52,030 nt of DNA, taken from positions 33,766-85,795 of the forward strand of contig NZ_LTAQ01000017.1 in NCBI RefSeq assembly GCF_001590835.1. The letters run 5' to 3'. This document shows positions 1 to 7,794 of the stretch, in pieces; the first letter of the stretch is position 1; each line of letters starts with the position of its first letter. The notes beneath the pieces are model-generated. The model was not told the origin of the DNA and searched no databases. It saw only the letters and a list, made by a program, of their open reading frames with translations. The translations under genes were made by a program, and so were the position numbers. This stretch comes from Bacillus gaemokensis. Lineage in GTDB: Bacteria > Bacillota > Bacilli > Bacillales > Bacillaceae_G.

Positions 1-1
1 C

Positions 2-118
2 ATTCTTGCAGGAGTAGAAGCCATGCATATGATTAAAAAAGAACAGATTGATTTACAGGATCAGTCTGTTCAAAACCAGAAAGAATTCATCCATCAATTG
101 TTTGGGCTAACAGCATAA
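2..118 (+). CDS. IS6-family (IS240-like) transposase, 3' end only
   Basis: The window opens inside this gene. The last 38 codons are visible and read GVEAMHMIKK then KEFIHQLFGLTA before the stop. The same C-terminus recurs in the relics at 1.5 kb and 19.6 kb of this window and is typical of IS240-like IS6 transposases. The DDE catalytic core lies outside the window, so activity cannot be judged. The element's right end, TTTGCATCAGAACC at 268-281, is separated from the stop by a duplicated block. Confidence 0.85.
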   Translation: MLAGVEAMHMIKKEQIDLQDQSVQNQKEFIHQLFGLTA

Positions 119-265
119 AATACAATTCCGCTAGAAATATATGCGCTATATTCTCTTTTATTTTACTGTTCAAAACCAGAAAGAATTCATCCATCAATTG
201 TTTGGGCTAACAGCATAAAATACAATTCCGCTAGAAATATATGCGCTATATTCTCTTTTATTTTA
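66..265. repeat. Perfect 100-bp tandem duplication over the IS6 3' end
   Basis: Bases 66-165 and 166-265 are identical, base for base. Each unit holds the last 17 codons of the IS6 transposase, its stop codon and the following untranslated tail. The second copy of the gene tail is out of use because the first stop at 116-118 comes before it. The duplication pushes the transposase gene 100 bp further from its right terminal repeat. Confidence 0.95.
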
Positions 266-267
266 TC

Positions 268-281
268 TTTGCATCAGAACC
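268..281 (+). repeat. IS6-family right terminal inverted repeat
   Basis: TTTGCATCAGAACC matches, with one change, the TTTGCACCAGAACC terminus seen at 1664-1679 and 19748-19763 of this window. It marks the right edge of the IS6 copy that enters from the left. Confidence 0.8.
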
Positions 282-290
282 GCAAAAGAT

Positions 291-764
291 ATGGACAACA
301 CCAAGATTTGGGAAGGTGTAGGGCATTCTGTCGTACTAAATAAAGTACTAAGTAAAGATGTACACTTATATCCAGACTATGATCATGAATTGATCAAACT
401 AGTGTTAGATAGATATGTAAGATTGTTTAATGAAAGAGTAATACACATTAGAGGATTAAAGCGTTTTGTAAAAGACATCTTTGGGGATGGATACAAAGAA
501 ATTCTGTTGAATCCTAAGGGTGGCGATCCATCTAAGATTTGGATGTATTATCTGGTATTCTTGTTAGGAAGCCAAGAAGAAGAGCAAATAGACATAAATC
601 TAGTCAATAGGCTGATAAAAGAAAAGTTCGGTCTATTAAATAATGAGCTAAAGCTTGATAATAAACGGAATGAACAGATGCTTAAACAAATCATAGAGAC
701 AGAAGGGTACAGTGAATTACTAAATAAAGGTGCGGATAAAATCCGAAATACTTTGTTTGATTAA
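291..764 (+). CDS. Unrecognised 157-aa protein, probably 5'-truncated by IS6
   Basis: I do not recognise this protein. It is hydrophilic, with no signal peptide or membrane segment, and appears mostly helical, with a charged C-terminal third rich in Lys, Asn and Glu. The ATG lies only 9 bp after the IS6 right end, has no ribosome binding site, and the frame stays open back into the IS end (Ala-Lys-Asp before the Met). I infer that the IS removed the true 5' end. Residues around 40-90 (a RYVRLFNERV helix, then GLKRFVKDIFG, then NPKGGDPSK) loosely recall the C-terminal fold of DsrC/TusE sulfur-relay proteins. The cysteines that define that family are absent, so I treat this as a weak resemblance only. 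A terminator follows at 820-872. Confidence 0.5.
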   Translation: MDNTKIWEGVGHSVVLNKVLSKDVHLYPDYDHELIKLVLDRYVRLFNERVIHIRGLKRFVKDIFGDGYKEILLNPKGGDPSKIWMYYLVFLLGSQEEEQIDINLVNRLIKEKFGLLNNELKLDNKRNEQMLKQIIETEGYSELLNKGADKIRNTLFD

Positions 765-819
765 GCTTTGAAATGTGATTCTATCCTGTATTCATTTGAT
801 GGTAAGATTCAAAATTCAG

Positions 820-872
820 CTCACATCTCAAAAACTAAGAATACTTTTCATTTTGAGATGTGAGTGTTTTTT
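820..872 (+). terminator. Rho-independent terminator
   Basis: A perfect 14-bp stem (CTCACATCTCAAAA at 820-833 with its complement at 851-864) is followed by a run of seven T. It sits 56 bp after the stop of the 157-aa ORF and most likely ends that transcript. Confidence 0.8.
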
Positions 873-1047
873 TATTCATAGTTATATATAAACCTAGTAA
901 TTCAAAAAATCAAACATAGAGTGATGTGGATCTATAATAATCCAACAATTTTCCATTTCATCTCAATAAGATAACAATTCTTTTGATTTTGAGACAGAAT
1001 ATTTTCATGAAATCAACTACCGATAATTTATCTTATGTTAACTATAT

Positions 1048-1679
1048 GAACGGGGATTATCTTTGGTTCATACAACCATTATGCGTTGGGTTCATCAATA
1101 CGGTCCTGAATTAGATAAGCGAATTCGACGTCATCTTAAATCAACCAATGACTCGTGGAGAGTCGATGAAACTTATATTAAAGTAAAAGGTCAATGGATG
1201 TACTTATATCGTGCAGTTGATTCAGAGGGGAATACCATTGATTTTTATCTAAGTAAATCAAGAGATAAAAAAGCAGCCAAGCGCTTTTTCGTATGTTTCT
1301 AAACCTCGTGTAATAACAGTAGATAAGAACCCTGCCTATCCTGTAGCGATTCAAGAGTTGAAAGAAGAGAAACATATGCCTGAAGGCATACAACTAAGGC
1401 AAGTTAAATATCTCAATAATATAGTAGAACAAGACCACCGGTTTATTAAAAGGCGAGTTCGTTCTATGTTAGGATTAAAATCATTTAAAACAGCAATCTC
1501 TATATTGAGTGGTGTTGAAGCCATGCATATGATGAAAAAAGGACAAGTGGTTTTACCGGACAAGTCCGTCCAAAAACAGAAGGAATTTATTCATAAATTG
1601 TTTGGCTTAGCTTCATAAGATAGAAATGTAGAGGAAATTGCTATTCTATGTTTCTAACTAACATTTTTGCACCAGAACC
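1048..1679 (+). pseudogene. IS6-family (IS240-like) transposase relic with right end
   Basis: The reading frame starts abruptly within ERGLSLVHTTIMRWVHQYG, so the N-terminal helix-turn-helix region and the left end are missing. The first catalytic Asp is present in WRVDETYIKVKG. After KRFF near 1290 the frame shifts and a short stretch is lost. The second frame then carries the second Asp (ITVDKNPAY) and the Glu (NIVEQDH), and ends in HKLFGLAS at 1618. The terminal repeat TTTTTGCACCAGAACC is at 1664-1679. With both a frameshift and a missing 5' end this copy cannot make transposase. It abuts and truncates the IS231-like gene that follows. Confidence 0.9.
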
Positions 1680-2076
1680 AAAATACATCTGGAAGTTGAA
1701 ATGCGGTTGAATCTAAGATACGAATACGCTTAAAAATAGAAGTATATGGAGAAGAAAGAAGCATAGATGAAGATAATTTTCGGTCGAGAAGTTTGGCTAA
1801 TACTTGCTGTAAAAACTGCACAGCTGTAACGTTAAATCGTTGATTCAGTCCTTCAGGACTGATAAGTACTGCTGTTGATGCTTGTTGGGTTAAGGAAGTT
1901 TTCGCTACCCCTTGGCTTATCCATACGCATAAAGATAGTAGATCTTTTGCTTGATACTTACTAGCTCGCTGTACAAACCCAACATCTCTAGCAATGTTCT
2001 GTAAGATATTTGGAGATAAAAGACTCTGAATCTCCTGTGCAAATAATTGTAACTCGTCAGATATAGAAACAGACAT
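1680..2076 (-). pseudogene. IS231-like (IS4 family) transposase, N-terminal part
   Basis: About 130 codons read from an ATG at 2076: SISDELQLFAQEIQSLLSP, then DVGFVQRASKYQAKDL, then ISPEGLNQRF, then RIRILDSTAFQLPD. This is the N-terminal region of IS231 transposases, which are usually near 478 residues. RILDST contains the first catalytic Asp. The gene is cut at the IS6 terminal repeat at 1679, so the rest of the catalytic domain is lost. The leader, with AGAATCATAGGAAAGGATGG just before the start, is nearly identical to the one before the IS231 relic at 22152. Confidence 0.88.
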
Positions 2077-2209
2077 ACAAAAAACGCCATCCTTTCCTAT
2101 GATTCTACAGAAAGAATAACGTATTCTTTATTTTTTGGATATTTTAAATTGCATATAAATAGACTTTTTTAATTGTTTTTCACTATAAGTACATTACAAT
2201 GAAGTTATT

Positions 2210-2848
2210 CTACTTCTTTACTCTACCTATATACACTAATCCGTTAGAACGGTTACCATTCATTGTTACGTATTCTACTTTTTCATACTCTAATTTCTCG
2301 AAATGCTTTGTCCATTCCTTTACACGCTTTTCACTATAATGTCGCAAAACAGCCCCATCAGGTAATTCAAATACACCATATGTACGATACCTATCCTGAT
2401 ACTGCTCATAGCGTGCTTTATTTCTTTCATCCTCATTTAGTAAAAAATCATTAATATAAATAATACCCTCTGGTTTTAATACCCTTTTAATTTCATTTAA
2501 AATAGAATCCTGTTCTTGATTTAGATGTACACCGGTTAGAACTGCAAATAATAAAGCTGAATCAAAAAAATTATCCGGGAAGGGAAGTTTTCCGCTTTTA
2601 ACAATATTAAAATCAATAACCACATCATTTGATTTAGCTCGTTTAATCATCTCTTCCGAAAAATCCACACCATATAGATTCGTAAATTGTTGTTTTTTTA
2701 ATTCAAGTAATGTTCTTCCGTACCCGCAGCCATAGTCCAATAATGGTGCATCCTTATTTACATACTTTGAGAATAAGTCAAGTTGAAAAGGTGTCGTGAA
2801 TTCTTTTTCATTTGCTACTCCATTCCAGTATTCTTGCTGTTTATTCAT
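2210..2848 (-). CDS. Class I SAM-dependent methyltransferase
   Basis: A Rossmann-type methyltransferase of about 212 residues. Motif I, LLDYGCGYGRTL, binds S-adenosylmethionine. An acidic motif (LYGVDFSEEMI) follows, then FDSALLFAVL and the strand VLKPEGIIYINDF, all in family order. The substrate cannot be told from sequence; such small proteins act on metabolites, lipids or macromolecules. The Met at 2848 is preferred to the one at 2860, because AAAGGA lies about 12 bases before it but directly touches the upstream ATG. It is an intact gene between the IS231 relic and a decayed deacetylase-like fragment. Confidence 0.85.
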   Translation of the reverse strand: MNKQQEYWNGVANEKEFTTPFQLDLFSKYVNKDAPLLDYGCGYGRTLLELKKQQFTNLYGVDFSEEMIKRAKSNDVVIDFNIVKSGKLPFPDNFFDSALLFAVLTGVHLNQEQDSILNEIKRVLKPEGIIYINDFLLNEDERNKARYEQYQDRYRTYGVFELPDGAVLRHYSEKRVKEWTKHFEKLEYEKVEYVTMNGNRSNGLVYIGRVKK

Positions 2849-2974
2849 ATGTGGCAACATTCCTTTCCCATAAATTCCCTTAATTATATTCCTAATAAAA
2901 AGAAAAAACAGCCTTTACATTCATTTGTTTATTTGATACAGATCTGAAATAGCTATAAAAAGCGCTTCCTATCT

Positions 2975-3142
2975 CTATGATTCTACAGTGGTCTGACCCC
3001 ATTTGGTGAGACCATTAATAATTGTACGAAATGAATAGCGTTTTTCTTGTATTAAGACGATGTGGTTAACTACGATAGGTAAAGCTTCGATGCTATCTCT
3101 GCCTTTTCTTCCGCTCCAACTGTATCCACAGCTTGTTAAGAA
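2975..3142 (-). pseudogene. C-terminal fragment, polysaccharide-deacetylase-like
   Basis: An open frame of about 55 codons has no start and runs WSGRKGRDSIEALPIVV, then LIQEKRYSFRTI, then TKWGQTTVES and stop. The pattern of a hydrophobic helix with EALP followed by an 'xxxKxYxFxTI' strand is what ends NodB-type polysaccharide deacetylases. The assignment rests on that short pattern only. The catalytic domain is absent, so the piece is non-functional. Confidence 0.35.
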
Positions 3143-3205
3143 TTAGGGAATTTTAAGGTGACATGACATGCGTCAGGCTCCATAATTGTAAAGTGTTTTA
3201 GTATT

Positions 3206-4260
3206 CTACGCTTGAACCGAAAATAGCCTTTTATTTAACTTTGGAATATACATTACTAAAAATACAGAACGTCCTATACTAAATACGATAAAGGCGAACC
3301 ATAAGCCGTGATTTTGAAAGCTAGACACTGCGATAAATTGAGCAACGAGATAAGCAATCAATGCCAAAATCATCGAGTTTCGAATGGGTGCTGCTTCTGT
3401 TGTTCCTGTAAAAATACCATAAATAATAATTCCAAAGCTTGCCGAAAGAAGGAATAGCGTAATCCATATTCCATAGCTGTTTGCCAACTCAATAACACTT
3501 GGTACACTCGTAAATAGTGTAATTATATTATGACCAAACAAGGTGTAAATACCTGCGATAAAACAGGACGAAAAGATCGCCCACTGACACGATAGTGAAA
3601 GTGTCTTTTTGTACAATTGTTTATCTTTTTCCCCAATTGCTTTTCCTACAAAAATACTAGAAGCATTCGCAAATCCGTCAAAGCAGTAAGCCATGATGTA
3701 ATGAATTTGGATAAGAACAACATTTGCTGCCAAAACCTCTGTTCCAAAGGAAGCCCCTTTCGCTGTGAACATATTAAACATGGTTAACAAACAAAATGTT
3801 CTTATGAATAAATCGCGGTTAACGCTAATCATTTTTTTGAACGAAGCAAGATTAAAAATTTCTTTTAAAGGAAGCTGCTTACATGTAAAAGGAACAGCCT
3901 TCCATATAATGATGATACCTATCATAAAGGCCATTATTTCCGATATTAAGGTTGCCGCAGAAGAATAAAAATATTCCCTACTACAATTGCCACTACAAAT
4001 GGTCTTGTTAGGGCTAAAACCCCTTGCATATCACCGTTTGCTCCATACGCTTGAGCAGCAAAGCCCGATGTACTCACTCGCAAAAAACCAAATAACCAAT
4101 ACATCGTATTAAGAATGATGGTTCCTACAGCCACTCCCCCAATATAAGCAGGTTCAGGCAGCTGCCCGACAACTGCTGTATCTACAGCCCCTAATAAAGG
4201 GGTTGTTATAGTTGAAATGATCAAGGGAATGGCTAATGTAAGATAGGATCGATGATTCAT
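3206..4260 (-). pseudogene. MATE-family (DinF-like) multidrug/metabolite exporter, broken
   Basis: The first part starts with NHRSYLTLAIPLIIS and carries PLLGAVDTAVVGQLP, a hallmark of the first helices of MATE exporters. It stops at about 3946. The second part, in another frame from about 3960 to 3206, carries the later helices, ending near LNKRLFSVQA. The two parts total about 346 residues against about 440 for the family, so roughly 90-100 residues and the reading frame were lost at the junction near 3945-3960. The start lies 12 bp after nikE behind AAGGAGG, so it is the last gene of the nik operon. It may have exported a metal-related compound, but that is inferred from position only. Confidence 0.88.
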
Positions 4261-4272
4261 AGTTTTCCTCCT

Positions 4273-5112
4273 TCATCTCTCATGCCAGAGAATGGGAGTA
4301 ATGCCCTCTCCAGAAAGAGAACGGTAACGGGGATGCTCGGAAAGAATGGACGAGAGCAAAGTTTGCACAGCGGGGTGCCGCGAGGTAAAAAACTGATCTT
4401 CATTTTCGCATAGTTCAACTACTTCCCCTTTCTCCATCACAGCCAAAGCATCAGAGATAGAATAGGCAGCTTTTATATCATGTGTAATAAAAAGGTATGA
4501 GAGACCAAAAGCTGACTTCAACTCACTCAACAAGTTTAAAATGTTTGTTTGGTTGACCATATCCAAACCACTTACCGCCTCGTCTAATACAATTAGCTTC
4601 GGTTTTAAGGAAATCGCTCTCGCAATATTAATTCTTTGCAGCTGTCCTCCGCTAAACTGATAAGGGTACTTTCTCATGTCCTCACGATTCAGACCAACTC
4701 TTTCTAGTAACTCTCCAACAGTCCGCTTCTGTTCATCTCGGGACATTCTTTCATAGTTTTGTAACGGTTCGATAATAATTTGTTCCGCAGTCATTCGTGG
4801 ATTTACCGAAGAGTAGCAATCTTGAAACACTACTTGAAGATCGCAGCGAAGCCGTTTACGGGTGGTACGGTCTGTGTTATAAAAATCATGTCCCTGAAAC
4901 AGAACCTGTCCCTTTTGCGGTTTCTCCAATCCAAGGATTACTTTTCCAAGCGTACTTTTCCCAGCTCCGCTCGTTCCGAGAAGACCGAGACACATTCCTG
5001 GCTCTATGGAAATAGAAACGTTGGAAAGTACCTCTTTTCGTTGATCCGTTCTGCCAAACAAATTATAGGAACCATACATATGCGTTACGTCCTTAACCTG
5101 CAGTAAACTCAT
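4273..5112 (-). CDS. nikE: Nickel/peptide-type ABC transporter ATPase, NikE-like
   Basis: Cytoplasmic ATPase of an import system of the nickel/oligopeptide class. Walker A is GTSGAGKST (residues 46-54), the signature is FSGGQLQR, Walker B is LIVLDEAVSGLD, and the switch His is in FITHD. At 279 residues it is short for OppF-type proteins and right for NikE. AGGGAGTGA precedes the ATG. It is the second ATPase of the operon, 31 bp after nikD, and pairs with NikD on the two permeases. The metal specificity is inferred from the neighbouring NikA. Confidence 0.88.
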   Translation of the reverse strand: MSLLQVKDVTHMYGSYNLFGRTDQRKEVLSNVSISIEPGMCLGLLGTSGAGKSTLGKVILGLEKPQKGQVLFQGHDFYNTDRTTRKRLRCDLQVVFQDCYSSVNPRMTAEQIIIEPLQNYERMSRDEQKRTVGELLERVGLNREDMRKYPYQFSGGQLQRINIARAISLKPKLIVLDEAVSGLDMVNQTNILNLLSELKSAFGLSYLFITHDIKAAYSISDALAVMEKGEVVELCENEDQFFTSRHPAVQTLLSSILSEHPRYRSLSGEGITPILWHER

Positions 5113-5143
5113 GGGCTCACTCCCTATTTTTAAGATAATAATG

Positions 5144-5992
5144 CTACTTCAATAATGTTAGAAAATCCTGAGATCTTTCGTTAAATTGCAGCGTCGGTCG
5201 AGCATGAAGCAACTTTTTCGTATACTCATGCTGTGGATGATCAAATAGCTGATAAACGTCCGCTTTTTCTACAATTCTTCCGCGCTGCATCACAATGACA
5301 TCGTCAGCCAGTTCTGAAATAACTCCTAAATCATGAGAAATTAATAGGATAGACGTACCATATTCCGAACGAATAAAATCCAACTGCTGCAGCACCTGCA
5401 ATTGGTTTGTTACATCTAACGCTGTTGTTGGCTCATCAGCAATAATTACAGATGGCCGCAGGCACAAGGAAATAGCAATCATTACCCGCTGCAGCATTCC
5501 TCCGCTTAGCTGAAATGGGTATCTTCGCATGATGTCTGAAGGATTTGGCAAATTCACGTCTTGCAAAGAGGCAACAGCCAGTTCAAATGCTTCCTTCTTT
5601 GTTAAAGCGGTATGAGTGCGAATCGTTTCAATGAATTGGTTGCCAATTGTATATACAGGGGTAAAAGCGTTCATTGGGTTTTGCATAATAAGAGCAATCT
5701 CTTTTCCGCGAATACGCCGCATCTCCCTCGCACTTAGTCCATTTAACTCTCTGCCGTGCAATTGTATGCTACCTTCTATACTCGTTGTTTTATAGTCTAG
5801 CAGTTGCAGGAGTGACAAGGAAGTAACTGTCTTGCCGCTTCCGCTTTCTCCAACAAGTCCGAGCACACGCCCAGGCTTTAGTTCAAAATGGATGCCCTGT
5901 ATTAAGGGAATTGTTTCAGTGGAAGTTTTCACCTTTACATACAGGTCACTTACCACCAAAACATTATGCTGTTTTTCTATCAATTGTCTCAT
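5144..5992 (-). CDS. nikD: Nickel/peptide-type ABC transporter ATPase, NikD-like
   Basis: First ATPase of the system, 282 residues. Walker A is GESGSGKT, the signature is LSGGMLQR, and Walker B is VIIADEPTTALD followed by LLISHDLGV. It ends soon after the ATPase core without the long cysteine-rich tail of OppD, as expected for NikD. The start is uncertain: AAAAAGGA touches the ATG at 5992, while a TTG three codons later (5983) has a better 9-base spacing. It lies 6 bp after nikC, so translation is probably coupled. Confidence 0.88.
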   Translation of the reverse strand: MRQLIEKQHNVLVVSDLYVKVKTSTETIPLIQGIHFELKPGRVLGLVGESGSGKTVTSLSLLQLLDYKTTSIEGSIQLHGRELNGLSAREMRRIRGKEIALIMQNPMNAFTPVYTIGNQFIETIRTHTALTKKEAFELAVASLQDVNLPNPSDIMRRYPFQLSGGMLQRVMIAISLCLRPSVIIADEPTTALDVTNQLQVLQQLDFIRSEYGTSILLISHDLGVISELADDVIVMQRGRIVEKADVYQLFDHPQHEYTKKLLHARPTLQFNERSQDFLTLLK

Positions 5993-5998
5993 TCCTTT

Positions 5999-6832
5999 TT
6001 AAAAACTTCGTTTTACTCCAAAGCGATCTGATAAAGCTTCTCCTAGTACATTGAAAGTGATAACAACGAGCATAATCATTACACCTGGATATATCATTAA
6101 CTCCGGATTGCTTCGTATATATGATTTTCCTTCGTGAATCATAGCACCCCACTCCGGTGTGGGCGGCTGAATACCAAGTCCTAGAAACGACAGGGCAGAA
6201 ATATCCATAATAGCCCACCCCATTTCGAGTGTCCCCATCACGAAAATCGGAGGAAGGACATTTGGGATAATATGTCGCCTAATAATTTTCCAGTGCGAAG
6301 CCCCGTTTATTCTCGCGGCCGCAATAAAATTCTGCTCCTTTAAACTAAGCACTAAGCTTCGGAACATTCTAGCGTAATACACCCACTGCACAAGCACCAT
6401 TGCTAAAATCACCTGTTTCATCCCAGGACCGAATATCCCTACGAGTCCAAGAATCAGCACAAGATTTGGGAATGCCATTACTCCCTCGCAAAATCTCATC
6501 AATACAAGATCAATCCAGCCTCCCTTATAACCGGCAAATGTTCCGATAAGCAAACCAATCCCTAAGGAAGAAATAAAAATTAAAGACGCAATCCCTAAGG
6601 AAATCCGAGCACCATGTAAAAGACGGGACAGATTACATCGCCCCAAATAATCAGTACCTAATGGATATTCCATAGAAGGTGGCTTTAGTTTTAATGCTAA
6701 ATTCACTTGAATTGGATCATGCGGAGAAATCCACGGAGCCAAAATCGTAAGCATAAAAAGAACGATTAAAGTGAATGAGCAGACTACGATGGTGGTTTGA
6801 TGTTTGAAAACACCTCTTATACTCGTAATCAT
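5999..6832 (-). CDS. nikC: Nickel/peptide-type ABC transporter permease, NikC-like
   Basis: Inner-membrane permease of 277 residues. The N-terminus has HDPIQVNLALKLKPPS then PLGTDYLGR, the usual start of DppC/NikC proteins. Six membrane helices follow, with the ATPase-docking loop IAAARINGASHWKIIRRHI. The Met at 6832 is chosen because its ATG overlaps the nikB stop in an ATGA, which suggests translational coupling; the upstream in-frame Met would run far into nikB. The family's Asp-Ile after GTDYLGR is replaced by Cys-Asn here, a minor oddity. Confidence 0.9.
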   Translation of the reverse strand: MITSIRGVFKHQTTIVVCSFTLIVLFMLTILAPWISPHDPIQVNLALKLKPPSMEYPLGTDYLGRCNLSRLLHGARISLGIASLIFISSLGIGLLIGTFAGYKGGWIDLVLMRFCEGVMAFPNLVLILGLVGIFGPGMKQVILAMVLVQWVYYARMFRSLVLSLKEQNFIAAARINGASHWKIIRRHIIPNVLPPIFVMGTLEMGWAIMDISALSFLGLGIQPPTPEWGAMIHEGKSYIRSNPELMIYPGVMIMLVVITFNVLGEALSDRFGVKRSF

Positions 6833-7773
6833 TGGTCCATTCCCCCTTTCCAAGAAATGCGCGGATCCATATGCATTTGCAAAATATCTACAATTAAGTT
6901 GCATAAGATAAATAGACAGGCCGCAAGAAACACATAGCATTGGATGACTGGTATATCCCGGTTAAAAATCGCCTCAATAAAATAACGGCCAAACCCGTGC
7001 CATGAAAAAATGGACTCAACAATAATCGTTCCAGTCAATAGCTTTCCAAAATTCATCCCAATCCCCGTAATCATCGGCAAAATTGCAATTTTCAATACAT
7101 GCTTTACCATAATGATATGCTCATGAATGCCTCTTGTTCTCGCATACAAGACATAAGAATCCTGTAAATTCTCCAGCACACTAATGCGTAGCAAACGAGT
7201 ATAAATTGCAATGAGCGGCAAAGCCAATGTTACGGATGGAAGAATCAAGTGCATCCATGTTCCTGCTCCCTCCACAGGAAACAGATTAAACTTCACTGAA
7301 AACAAATAAATTAATAAATAACCGAGCCAAAACTGCGGAATTGAAGCACCGAAAAAAGCCAGAACTCGACTAAACTGGTCCACGACACCATTTTTCCTCA
7401 CTGCAGCTAAAAATCCGATAGGCACACTAACGAGTACAGCTACGAAAATACTGCTAAAGGCGAGCTGGATCGTTGCAGGCATCCGGTACACAACCTCCTG
7501 CCAAACTGGCTTGTTAGAAAGATAGGATATACCAAAATCAAGTTGGCATATCTTAATAAGAGATTGAATATATTGCACAAACAGTGGCTGATCTAGGCCA
7601 AACTCCTGTCTTTTCTGTTCTAACATCTCCGCTGTCGGCTGAATATGAGCAGCTGCCAAATATGCTTCAGCAGGGTCGACCGGCGACAGATGAATCAATA
7701 AAAAAGTAAGAAGTGTGGCAAAGAGAAAAATAGGAATGATGGCAAGAAATCGTTTGATAATATAGCTACCCAT
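6829..7773 (-). CDS. nikB: Nickel/peptide-type ABC transporter permease, NikB-like
   Basis: Membrane permease of 314 residues with the typical DppB/NikB opening (IIKRFLAIIPIFLFATLLTF, then LSPVDPAEAYL). Six helices are visible, along with the cytoplasmic coupling loop YARTRGIHEHIIMVKHVLK. It forms the channel with NikC. It starts 21 bp after nikA and ends in a 4-bp overlap with nikC. No truncation or frameshift is seen. Confidence 0.9.
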   Translation of the reverse strand: MGSYIIKRFLAIIPIFLFATLLTFLLIHLSPVDPAEAYLAAAHIQPTAEMLEQKRQEFGLDQPLFVQYIQSLIKICQLDFGISYLSNKPVWQEVVYRMPATIQLAFSSIFVAVLVSVPIGFLAAVRKNGVVDQFSRVLAFFGASIPQFWLGYLLIYLFSVKFNLFPVEGAGTWMHLILPSVTLALPLIAIYTRLLRISVLENLQDSYVLYARTRGIHEHIIMVKHVLKIAILPMITGIGMNFGKLLTGTIIVESIFSWHGFGRYFIEAIFNRDIPVIQCYVFLAACLFILCNLIVDILQMHMDPRISWKGGMDQ

Positions 7774-7794
7774 TATTTCTCCTCCTGCCGTTTC

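Noticed and set aside
1351-1563. Minus-strand frames over IS6 relics
   Set aside because: They are antisense shadows of the transposase frames and have no start signals.
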